Shown here one piece after another: positions 1 to 7,409 of a DNA stretch of 64,000 bases. Source of the DNA: Caenimonas sedimenti (GTDB lineage: Bacteria > Pseudomonadota > Gammaproteobacteria > Burkholderiales > Burkholderiaceae_C). Every line of letters starts with the position of its first letter. Positions within the stretch are counted from its first letter, which is position 1. The translations under genes were made by a program, and so were the position numbers. Where the stretch lies: positions 186,001 to 250,000 of the forward strand of contig NZ_VOBQ01000013.1 in assembly GCF_007833165.1 (NCBI RefSeq), given 5' to 3'. The notes beneath the pieces are model-generated. The model did not search any database, was not told the origin of the DNA, and was given only the letters and a program-made list of their open reading frames with translations.

Positions 1-1
1 C

Positions 2-3000
2 TTTGCCATCGTCCTGTCGATCCTGATCGTCATCGCAGGAATCGCTGCCTTCTTCCAGTTGCCGCTCAGCGAGTATCCGGCGGTGACGCCACCGACCGTG
101 CAAGTTTCCGCTTCCTACCCGGGCGCCAATCCCAAGGTGATTGCTGAGACGGTGGCAGCGCCACTGGAGCAGGCGATCACCGGGGTCGAGGGCATGCAGT
201 ACATGTCGTCGCAATCGGCAACCGATGGCCGGATGGTTCTGACCGTCACTTTCAGGCAGGGAACGAATGCTGATATGGCACAGATCCAGGTGCAAAACCG
301 GGTCTCGCGCGCGCTGCCGCGTCTGCCAGAAGAGGTGCAACGGCAGGGCGTCGTTACGCAGAAGACCTCGCCAGACATCCTGATGGTGGTTCACCTGCTG
401 TCGCCCGACAAGCGCTACGACCCCCTCTACATTTCCAATTACGCCTACCTCCAGGTGCGAGACGAGCTGTCCCGCATCCCCGGAGTCAGCGACGTCCTGG
501 TTTGGGGCGCTGGCGAATACAGCATGCGACTCTGGCTCGATCCGAGCCTGATCGCCGCACGCGGGCTGACGGCTGGCGACGTGATCGCCGCAGTGCGCGA
601 GCAGAACGTGCAGGTGGCAGCCGGTTCCGTTGGCCAGGCGCCCAATTCCAGTGCCGCATTCCAAGTGACGGTGAACACGCTCGGGCGCTTGACCGACGAG
701 AAGCAGTTCGGCGAAATCATCGTCCGCACGGGTGCCGACGGCCAGGTGACACGCTTGCGCGATGTCGCCCGCATCGAGATGGGGGCGGATGCCTACGCAC
801 TGCGCAGCCTGCTTGACGGTGAGCCTGCCGTCGCGCTGCAAATCGTTCAGAGCCCGGGCGCCAACGCACTCGACGTTGCGCAGTCCGTTCGAGCCACCAT
901 GCAGCGGCTCGAAGGCAGCTTCCCGGCCGGTCTCAGCTCGCGCATCGCGTATGACCCGACGGTCTTTGTTCGTGCCTCGCTGGAGTCGGTGGCAACCACC
1001 CTGCTGGAGGCGATCCTTCTCGTCGTGATCGTGGTGGTGCTGTTCCTGCGCAACTGGCGGGCTTCGCTCATCCCCCTCATGGCAGTGCCGGTTTCGCTGA
1101 TCGGCACTTTCGCCGTGATGCATCTGATGGGCTTCTCGCTCAACACCTTGTCCCTGTTTGGCCTGGTGCTGTCGATCGGCATCGTCGTCGACGACGCCAT
1201 CGTCGTGGTCGAGAACGTCGAGCGACACATCGAAAATGGGGAGGAGCCGGCTCAAGCCGCCAGGCGCTCCATGGACGAGGTCACCGGTCCGATCATCGCG
1301 ATCACCTCGGTGCTCGCTGCCGTTTTCATCCCGACCGCCTTCCTGAGTGGTCTGCAGGGCGAGTTCTATCGCCAATTTGCGCTCACGATCGCCATCTCGA
1401 CCATCCTGTCGGCGGTCAACTCGCTCACGCTCAGCCCGGCGCTTGCAAGTCTCTTGTTGCGACCGCGCGAGGCGGGGATCATGCGTGACCCACGCAGCTT
1501 GCGGGGTCGTGCTGATCGCTTGTTTCAGGCGCTTGGCCGTCCGTTCCAGCGTGCACCGGACGCTTACGGCAATACCGTCCGCAAGGTCGTGCGGATCAGC
1601 GGCGTGGCGCTGCTGGTTTACGCCGGGCTTCTCGTGCTGACCTTCCTTGGATTCAAGGCCGTTCCGCCAGGCTTTGTGCCAATGCAGGACAAATATTACC
1701 TGGTCGGGATCGCCCAGCTACCCAACTCGGCATCGCTGGATCGCACCGACGCCGTCGCCAAGCAGATGTCGAAGATCGCGCTGGCTGAACCTGGCGTCGA
1801 AAGCGTCGTGGCGTTCCCTGGACTGTCAATCAACGGCTTCGTCAACGTGCCGAACGCCGCGGTCATGTTCGTCATGCTCGACCCGTTCAAGGATCGCACG
1901 ACGCCCGATCTCAGCGCGACCGCAATCGCCGGGCGGATGCAAGCCAAGTTCGCCAGTATCCCGGACGGCTTCCTCGGCGTGTTCCCGCCGCCACCAGTGC
2001 CCGGCCTTGGCGCGACCGGTGGCTTCAAGATGCTGGTCGAGGACCGAGGCGGCGCCGGGCTCGAAGCCCTGGTCCAGCAGACTCAGATCCTGATGACGAA
2101 AGCCACCGAGTCGGGACAGGTCGCCGGGCTTCTAACGAGCCTGGACGTCAATGCACCGCAGCTCGACGTCGCCATCGATCGCACCCAGGCCAAGAGCCAG
2201 GGGGTTCGTCTGGCGGATGTATTCGAGTCGCTCCAGGTCTATCTCGGCTCCCTCTATGTCAACGACTTCAACCGCTTCGGCCGCACCTACAAGGTGACGG
2301 CTCAAGCCGATGCGGACCACCGGATGCAGGCCGAAGCCATTGGCCGCTTGCAGGTGCGCAACGCCGCGGGGGACATGCTGCCCTTGTCCTCGTTTGTCAC
2401 GGTCTCGCGGAGTTCCGGTCCAGACCGGGTGATCCACTACAACGGCTACCCCTCGGCCGACATCTCGGGGGGCGCGATGCCGGGGGTTAGTTCGGGGCAA
2501 GCCGTTGCGGTCATGGAGCGCCTGGCGAGGGAGGTCCTGCCCGAAGGCATGAGCTTCGAATGGACTGACCTCACTTACCAGCAAAAGCTGGCCGGAGATT
2601 CGGCGCTGTTCATCTTCCCGCTGTGCGTGCTGCTCGCCTATCTCATCCTCGCGGCGCAATACAACAGCTTGCTGCTGCCTTTGGCCGTCCTGCTGATCGT
2701 GCCGATGTGTCTGCTGAGCGCGATCGTTGGCGTCTGGCTGGTGGGCGGCGACAACAACGTCTTCGTCCAGATCGGGCTCATCGTGCTTGTTGGTTTGGCC
2801 GCCAAGAACGCGATCCTCATCGTCGAGTTCGCACGCAACCGCGAATCGCAGGGATCAAGCGCGCTGGATGCGGTCATCGAGGCGTGCCGCCTGCGGCTGC
2901 GGCCCATCCTGATGACCTCGCTCGCTTTCATCGCCGGTGTCGTTCCGCTCGTACTGGCCACCGGCGCGGGAGCCGAGATGCGGCAAGCCATGGGAATCGC

Positions 3001-3142
3001 AGTCTTCGCAGGCATGCTCGGCGTGACGCTGTTCGGCTTGTTCCTGACGCCGGTTTTTTATGTGGTGATGCGCAGCCTGTCGGCCCGCTTCGAGCGGCAC
3101 AGGCCAAGCGCCACGCCGCGCTTGGAGGTCAGCACGTCATGA
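2..3142 (+). CDS. RND (HAE1/AcrB-type) multidrug efflux permease, 5' end outside window
   Basis: Inner-membrane proton-driven pump subunit of a tripartite efflux system. The reading frame is open from base 2, and the residues before the first internal start candidate (FAIVLSILIVIAG...) are the usual first transmembrane helix of AcrB/MexB. The true start therefore lies just left of the window; about 1046 residues are visible, close to the ~1050 of the family. The TM4 proton-relay aspartate pair is seen as GIVVDDAIVVVENV (about nt 1174-1215) and the TM10 lysine as GLAAKNAILIVEF (about nt 2794-2830). The stop overlaps the ATG of the outer-membrane channel gene by 4 bp, so the two are one operon; a periplasmic adaptor gene is expected upstream. 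The family is clear; the substrate cannot be read from sequence, and it is HAE1 rather than the metal-type HME class. Confidence 0.95.
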   Translation, partial: FAIVLSILIVIAGIAAFFQLPLSEYPAVTPPTVQVSASYPGANPKVIAETVAAPLEQAITGVEGMQYMSSQSATDGRMVLTVTFRQGTNADMAQIQVQNRVSRALPRLPEEVQRQGVVTQKTSPDILMVVHLLSPDKRYDPLYISNYAYLQVRDELSRIPGVSDVLVWGAGEYSMRLWLDPSLIAARGLTAGDVIAAVREQNVQVAAGSVGQAPNSSAAFQVTVNTLGRLTDEKQFGEIIVRTGADGQVTRLRDVARIEMGADAYALRSLLDGEPAVALQIVQSPGANALDVAQSVRATMQRLEGSFPAGLSSRIAYDPTVFVRASLESVATTLLEAILLVVIVVVLFLRNWRASLIPLMAVPVSLIGTFAVMHLMGFSLNTLSLFGLVLSIGIVVDDAIVVVENVERHIENGEEPAQAARRSMDEVTGPIIAITSVLAAVFIPTAFLSGLQGEFYRQFALTIAISTILSAVNSLTLSPALASLLLRPREAGIMRDPRSLRGRADRLFQALGRPFQRAPDAYGNTVRKVVRISGVALLVYAGLLVLTFLGFKAVPPGFVPMQDKYYLVGIAQLPNSASLDRTDAVAKQMSKIALAEPGVESVVAFPGLSINGFVNVPNAAVMFVMLDPFKDRTTPDLSATAIAGRMQAKFASIPDGFLGVFPPPPVPGLGATGGFKMLVEDRGGAGLEALVQQTQILMTKATESGQVAGLLTSLDVNAPQLDVAIDRTQAKSQGVRLADVFESLQVYLGSLYVNDFNRFGRTYKVTAQADADHRMQAEAIGRLQVRNAAGDMLPLSSFVTVSRSSGPDRVIHYNGYPSADISGGAMPGVSSGQAVAVMERLAREVLPEGMSFEWTDLTYQQKLAGDSALFIFPLCVLLAYLILAAQYNSLLLPLAVLLIVPMCLLSAIVGVWLVGGDNNVFVQIGLIVLVGLAAKNAILIVEFARNRESQGSSALDAVIEACRLRLRPILMTSLAFIAGVVPLVLATGAGAEMRQAMGIAVFAGMLGVTLFGLFLTPVFYVVMRSLSARFERHRPSATPRLEVSTS

Positions 3143-4641
3143 GAAATCCCTATCAAGCGATTCTGCCCAGCCTGACTGCGCTCATCCTGGCCGGATGCGC
3201 GGCGGTGGGCCCCATCTACTCCCCGCCCTCTCTGCCGTCTCTGCCTTCGTCGCAGTTTCCCGCCAGCTTCGGCGAGTCGCCGGCGGGTCTCGGCTCGGGG
3301 GCCGTCGAGGTGGCTTGGTGGCGCGCCTTCGAGGATCCAACGCTGGTCACCCTGATCCAGCGGGCGCTCGCGGCAAACCATGACATCGGCATCGCTGCCG
3401 TGCGGCTCGATGAGGCAATGGCGATGCTGGGGGAGAGCCGTCAAGGCTTTCTGCCGACCGGTGGTGCCGGGCTCGGTTACCAGAACCGCCGCTGGAGTGC
3501 CATCGAGACGCCGCCTGGCCAGCCGCGTCGGGTCGAAACCTATCGCGGCGCGGTCGACGCATCCTGGGAAATCGATCTCTTTGGCCGTGTGCGGCGGTCG
3601 GTGGAGGCCGCTCAGGCGCAAGCGGGCTCCCGCGAAGCGCTGTTGCGCGGTGTGCAGGCTGGCGTCGCTGCCGCGGTGGCCGCCACCTGGTTCGAGCTAG
3701 GCGGTATCGAGGCGGAAATCACTGTGGCGGCCGACATCAGCCAGAGCCAGCGCGAAAGCCTGGGCCAAGTCGAACGTCTCGTGCGCGCCGGTTCTGCCAG
3801 CGAATTCGACCGCCTGCGTGCCGAGGCCTTGTTGCGCCAAATAGAGGTGACCGTGCCCGAACTGGAGCGGCGCCGGGCGGCCACCGCCAACGCATTGGCC
3901 ATCCTCCTTGGTGAGGCGCCCCAGACGTTCAAACCGCCCATTGCCACGCCTTCGCATGAAGCGCTGACCGTTCGAACAATCGCCGTGGGCGATCCTGCCG
4001 CACTCCTTTCACGACGCGCCGACATTGCGGCGGCTGAACGGACCCTCGCTGCGGCGACTGCCCGGATCGGGGTCGAGACGGCCGGTCTCTACCCTGAGAT
4101 CCAGGTGCAGGGCTCGATCGGGCTGGTTGCGGGGAGTCTCGGTGCATTGAGTGGCGCTGGAGCGCTGTCCAGCTTCCTCGGCCCGGTCATTCGTTGGTCA
4201 TTTCTCGATACCGGGCGCGTCCGTGCCCGCATCGCTGCCAGCGAGGCACGTACCAAAGAGGCGCTGATCGCCTACGACCAGACCGTGTTGCGTGCACTCC
4301 AGGAAACCGACGATGCCTTCAAGGCCTATGCTGCCGCGGGCAGTACGCTTGGGCTGCGTGTGATTGAGTCAGCGGCAAATCGCGAGGCGGCTCGTCTTGC
4401 CCGCGTGCGGTTTTCAGCGGGCGAGGGTATTTACCTGGATGTGCTCGAAGCCGAACGTTCCGACTTTGCAAGCCGGCGTGCACTGGCAGTCGCTCGCACC
4501 CACCAGCGGCTTGCCGTTGTCAGCATCTACAAGGCGCTGGGCGGGGGCTGGGAGATCTGCGCGCAGGCGGATGAGGACTGCGGTGGAGCCCACCGCAATT
4601 CGAACGTGCGCGTCGTGAAACAAATTTCCCGCGGGCCTTGA
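3139..4641 (+). CDS. Outer-membrane efflux lipoprotein, NodT/OprM family
   Basis: Outer-membrane channel (OMF) that completes the RND pump upstream. The frame is open much further upstream inside the permease, but the start is taken at the ATG at 3139 because it gives a lipoprotein signal peptide with lipobox LAGC (Cys20) and the common ATGA overlap with the permease stop. The 500-residue product has the family features: a Pro/Ser-rich segment after the lipid anchor, the early motif VEVAWWRAFEDPTL, and two repeats of long helical coiled-coil sequence ending in LGGGWE. The stop codon TGA (4639-4641) lies inside the -35 hexamer of the cueR promoter. Confidence 0.93.
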   Translation: MRNPYQAILPSLTALILAGCAAVGPIYSPPSLPSLPSSQFPASFGESPAGLGSGAVEVAWWRAFEDPTLVTLIQRALAANHDIGIAAVRLDEAMAMLGESRQGFLPTGGAGLGYQNRRWSAIETPPGQPRRVETYRGAVDASWEIDLFGRVRRSVEAAQAQAGSREALLRGVQAGVAAAVAATWFELGGIEAEITVAADISQSQRESLGQVERLVRAGSASEFDRLRAEALLRQIEVTVPELERRRAATANALAILLGEAPQTFKPPIATPSHEALTVRTIAVGDPAALLSRRADIAAAERTLAAATARIGVETAGLYPEIQVQGSIGLVAGSLGALSGAGALSSFLGPVIRWSFLDTGRVRARIAASEARTKEALIAYDQTVLRALQETDDAFKAYAAAGSTLGLRVIESAANREAARLARVRFSAGEGIYLDVLEAERSDFASRRALAVARTHQRLAVVSIYKALGGGWEICAQADEDCGGAHRNSNVRVVKQISRGP

Positions 4642-4668
4642 CATTCCCATGAGGGGAAGCTTGAAACT
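4638..4668 (+). promoter_or_regulatory. CueR-type MerR-family promoter/operator
   Basis: The sequence TTGACA-TTCCCATGAGGGGAAGC-TTGAAACT matches the E. coli copA/CueR promoter layout: a -35 TTGACA (4638-4643), an over-long spacer filled by an imperfect dyad (TTCCC...GGGGAA, 4644-4658) and a -10-like element ending at 4668. Over-long spacers with a central dyad are diagnostic of MerR-family activators. It sits about 80 bp upstream of cueR, so cueR is probably autoregulated by Cu(I). No copper pump or chaperone follows in the window. Confidence 0.7.
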
Positions 4669-4746
4669 TCGCTTCGAAACGAAACCCGCAAGCAAGTCCA
4701 AGGTTTTCCCGGGTTGATTCGATAAGTCCCATAGGAGAAGAAAGCA

Positions 4747-5235
4747 ATGAATATCGGTCAAGCAGCCAAGATCTCCGGCGTCTCGGCGAAGATGATTCGC
4801 TACTACGAAGAGATTGGCTTGATCCCGCAAGCCGTTCGTTCTGATGCAGGCTATCGACACTACAGCTCTCCGGACCTACATAGCCTTCGCTACATCCGTC
4901 GCGCACGCGACCTTGGATTTTCTGTTGAACAGATTTCCGAACTACTTGTCTTGTGGCGCGACCGTGACCGCGCGAGCGCCGACGTCAAGGCGATGGCGCT
5001 TTCCCACGTCACCGGTCTGAGGGCGAAATTCGCTGAACTGCAAGCGATGGCGCGGACCCTCGAGCAATTGGTCCAGCACTGCCACGGTAATGATCTCCCG
5101 GATTGCCCCATCATTGCGGATTTGGCTGAGCCTGCGGCCGCAGCGGTGGCAGAACATTGTTCACAGGCTGCACGTAGGACGCCCCGTTTGGAGTCGACAC
5201 GCCCGCTTCGTCACGCCATCGCACCGCCACGGTAA
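4747..5235 (+). CDS. cueR: CueR-type Cu(I)-responsive MerR-family transcriptional regulator
   Basis: Cytoplasmic copper sensor that activates efflux genes by remodelling over-spaced promoters. The N-terminal winged helix-turn-helix has the family signature (IGQAAKISGVSAKMIRYYEE), followed by the dimerisation helix and the metal loop HCHGNDLPDC with Cys112 and Cys120. Ser77 is at the position that marks +1-ion sensors in E. coli CueR. The start is the ATG at 4747 with AGGAGA about 8 nt upstream. At 162 residues it is some 25-30 longer than usual; the tail after the metal loop is Arg/Pro-rich and may be read-through into degraded island-edge sequence. The usual copper targets are absent nearby. 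Confidence 0.9.
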   Translation: MNIGQAAKISGVSAKMIRYYEEIGLIPQAVRSDAGYRHYSSPDLHSLRYIRRARDLGFSVEQISELLVLWRDRDRASADVKAMALSHVTGLRAKFAELQAMARTLEQLVQHCHGNDLPDCPIIADLAEPAAAAVAEHCSQAARRTPRLESTRPLRHAIAPPR

Positions 5236-5249
5236 CTCTTTCGTGAGCT

Positions 5250-5274
5250 GGGGTAAACGCGTACCCCGCTTTCT
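5250..5274 (+). terminator. Possible weak terminator after cueR
   Basis: GGGGTA (5250-5255) and TACCCC (5262-5267) form a 6-bp stem with a 6-nt loop, followed by GCTTTCT. It lies 15 bp after the cueR stop. The stem is short and the T-run is interrupted, so this is tentative. Confidence 0.35.
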
Positions 5275-5511
5275 CAGCATTCGTTTCTACGCGACCTGGT
5301 CTGCCCGGCGTTTTGGACCCCGGCGACGGCATCGGTGTGCGGGGGAGTCGCAGTCGCTGGGTCAATCGCGACCGGTGATTTGACGTCCCTGCGGATCCGG
5401 GTTTGCGATCAGGAGGCGTGCATTTGCCGCCATTGTGGAAGTCCGCTATGTTGGTCAGGGTAGACGTTTCCTCCATTCGCCATGGATGATTGATCAAGAT
5501 GGTCGCCAGGC

Positions 5512-5602
5512 TCATCGCTTAACGGTAGACGCTTTCTTGTCTGTGCGCTCCAGCTTCCTGTGCAGAACGGTCAACGCGTGACGCTTCTCGGCAAGGTACT
5601 CA
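5512..5602 (-). pseudogene. C-terminal remnant of a tyrosine integrase
   Basis: Read on the minus strand, this stretch encodes EYLAEKRHALTVLHRKLER followed by TDKKASTVKR and a stop. The first 19 residues are identical to the C-terminus of the intact integrase at 28378-29679, and over 52 aligned bases I count about 8 mismatches. The similarity stops immediately after the residues that follow the catalytic Tyr, so only the last ~30 codons survive; the rest of the gene and its attachment site are gone. It is in the same orientation as the intact integrase about 23 kb away. This is good evidence for an earlier integration of a related element at this locus. Confidence 0.8.
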
Positions 5603-5838
5603 CAAAGCCGGGTTTCGGGGGGCGGCGTGCGTCGCTAAAGCGACTGCGCCCAATGACAGTCGTGCTGCAAAGATATTTCCGCTCGTGTCACCCATCGCTC
5701 TGATCAGCCGCGCGTTCGGCAAGGGTAGTGGAGCAGGCAACTGCGCGGCCAATGCTCCTCCGGTACTTGCTCGATGGCGCACTCCAATGCTTGGGAGGTG
5801 ATGGTTCAGTTTGAACCGGGGCGCATACAAAAGAGTTC

Positions 5839-6047
5839 TTAGTCTTTTGCGACAGGGCCGGCGCCAAGCTGCATTGCCGCGTGCAATAGCTCGTCGGCCT
5901 GTTTGCGCAGTGCCTTGGCGCACCGGGCTCCGGCCCGGCACCGTTGAAGAACGCCAAGTAGGCACCAGAAACGTCCCGTTCGGCTTGGCTGGCTTGGACG
6001 TTAGCATCGCGCCACGCGGCGACGGCCGCTCTGAGTTTTTCAGGCAT
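5839..6047 (-). pseudogene. Small conserved-looking protein gene with a frameshift
   Basis: From the ATG at 6047 the frame reads MPEKLRAAVAAWRDANVQAS and on to ...SGAYLAFFNGAGPEPGA. It then loses sense, while a second frame continues as KALRKQADELLHAAMQLGAG and PVAKD, ending in TAA at 5839. The combined product would be a ~68-residue soluble helical protein. The two halves join near 5925, implying a 1-base indel. It faces away from the small gene at 6124 across a 76-bp gap. I do not recognise a function. Alternatively the unshifted frame (to 5688) is used, but its second half has poor composition. Confidence 0.5.
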
Positions 6048-6123
6048 GGGGTAAAGGCTACCTCATTTCCCTGTTCTCTCGCTTGTCAGACTAGGGCTGC
6101 TGGGCTGTGGCAATATCGCGCCC

Positions 6124-6324
6124 ATGGAAAATCACGTTGCTGACTGGCTGCGAGTACACCGGCAACTTATCGACGCCGAGACGGCATTCACCGATCTGGC
6201 GATCAAGGCCACGGACGGCTCTATCTCATCGCAACAACTCGAGGAAGCCCGTAGTCAACTCATGGCCTTACGCGAGCTGTGCAGCGTGATCTACATCAAG
6301 GCCTTCCCCAGCGGGGGTAAGTAG
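6124..6324 (+). CDS. Small hypothetical protein (66 aa)
   Basis: A short, acidic, mostly helical protein (starts MENHVADWLRVHRQLIDAET, ends YIKAFPSGGK) with no signal peptide or membrane segment. Support is indirect: clean codon bias, an ATG start, and a divergent arrangement with the small gene at 5839-6047. I do not recognise a function. Confidence 0.55.
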   Translation: MENHVADWLRVHRQLIDAETAFTDLAIKATDGSISSQQLEEARSQLMALRELCSVIYIKAFPSGGK

Positions 6325-6333
6325 CCCGAACTT

Positions 6334-6405
6334 TTAGGCGTTGGTTTCGACCATCGCCACCACATCCTCCATGCTCCACAGGAAGTCGGTCACGCGCGCC
6401 TCCAA
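6334..6405 (-). pseudogene. Possible transposase C-terminal remnant
   Basis: Twenty-three minus-strand codons ending in TAA read LEARVTDFLWSMEDVVAMVE then TNA. This resembles the C-terminal tail (TD-x-LW-S-x-ED-V/I-V) seen on several IS transposases. A stop codon immediately upstream in frame shows nothing more of the gene remains. The assignment is from memory of that motif and is weak. Confidence 0.3.
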
Positions 6406-6905
6406 CCATTACCTGCTTGGGAAAGAGGTCACGTCCCTGCGATCGCGCGCCGCCTCCCTTCGCCGACGCACACGCGGGACGCAGGGGCCTGCTCTGGCTG
6501 GCTAATTCTTCACGTCAGAGCGGTCGGGAAGGTCGGCTGGAATCATGAGGATCCGCGTCGCGCTAGGATTTGAGCAAAGAGGAAGCGAGGGGATCACCGG
6601 CAGTTTGACTGCAAGCTCCAGTACCTCTGGCCTGGTCGTGGAAAGCACAACATGGACATGGTGAAGTCCGGGGTACACAGTGCTTGCCCATGGCTCGACT
6701 GTGCGCTCCCCATCCAGCTCTGCTGTAGGACAACAGCTCGTCAGCAAGCAGCCAAGTCCTGACTAACGGGCACGACACTCGCTGCACCTTCACCTGTGCG
6801 CTGGCCGACGTTTCGTCCGCACTTGTCCTCCGGCCGGACGGTGCACAATGCCCGCGCGGACCAAGCACTGTGCTTTCCGCTCCCGGCAACGATGGGTGAT
6901 TGCGC
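6406..6905. other. 500-bp stretch without a supported gene
   Basis: Open frames exist on the minus strand (for example 6502-6747), but none has a recognisable domain, good start context or convincing composition. The stretch lies between a possible transposase remnant and the KfrA_N-like gene and is probably degraded island sequence. Confidence 0.5.
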
Positions 6906-7325
6906 ATGATTAAGGGAAGACGTTCGTCCAAGATGCAGTACGAAGAGGTTCTCGCTTCGGCCGAGGCGATGCTGGCGGAAGGGAAGCCGCCGAGTGTTCG
7001 TGCTTTGCGTGACAGGATCGGCGGATCTCCCAACGACATAGCGCCGCTACTAGCAAAGTGGCGCGCGGAAGGTGGTCAGCAGCGGAGTCTGAAACTTCGC
7101 TCCTCAACGAAGCCGCGAGGCAGCGTCTGGGATTTGGGAGATGCCGCCTATTTGGACGCCATCGAGGCGTACTTCATCGATGCCGGGAGCTTGGGTGTGG
7201 CAGCTCGGTTAGAGCGAGCCGAAAGCTGCTTGCGCCAAGTTCTCGCTGCACACCGTCTCTCTCATGTTGCCGGCGCAGCTGCATCGAGCAGCAGTGCGCC
7301 GCAGAAGGATTCCCGCGTTCAGTGA
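6906..7325 (+). CDS. KfrA_N-like DNA-binding protein
   Basis: 139-residue protein whose first ~60 residues match the KfrA N-terminal DNA-binding domain pattern (YEEVLASAEAMLAEGKPPSV then ALRDRIGGSPNDIAPLLAKW): a helix-turn-helix that follows a 'prepared to vary' helix and ends in LxxW. KfrA proteins are plasmid-encoded DNA-binding proteins with a long C-terminal coiled coil; here the coiled coil is missing and a short Ala/Ser-rich tail follows. The start is the ATG at 6906; ATG 6933 is also possible, and an upstream TTG at 6900 is less likely. Its presence suggests a plasmid or integrative-element origin of this region. DNA target unknown. Confidence 0.6.
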   Translation: MIKGRRSSKMQYEEVLASAEAMLAEGKPPSVRALRDRIGGSPNDIAPLLAKWRAEGGQQRSLKLRSSTKPRGSVWDLGDAAYLDAIEAYFIDAGSLGVAARLERAESCLRQVLAAHRLSHVAGAAASSSSAPQKDSRVQ

Positions 7326-7409
7326 AGTTCGCGACGGTCGTCGAGCAGGATCTAGGGAGTGAAACGCCACTATGGCCGACTCTTTCCTGCTCGCCCGTAT
7401 CAGTTGTCC

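Noticed and set aside
2623..3138. In-frame upstream extension of the outer-membrane channel gene inside the RND permease
   Set aside because: It would precede the lipoprotein signal peptide by ~170 residues and overlap conserved permease sequence; the ATG at 3139 gives a normal lipoprotein.
6502..6747. Minus-strand frame containing HVHVVLSTTRPEVLELAVKL
   Set aside because: It briefly looks like coding sequence, but the rest lacks any pattern I can place and there is no start context; left as unassigned island sequence.
4662..7101. 12-base repeat TGAAACTTCGCT at 4662-4673 and 7090-7101
   Set aside because: Many chance 12-mer repeats are expected in 64 kb. One copy lies in a promoter and the other inside a coding region, with poor similarity around them.
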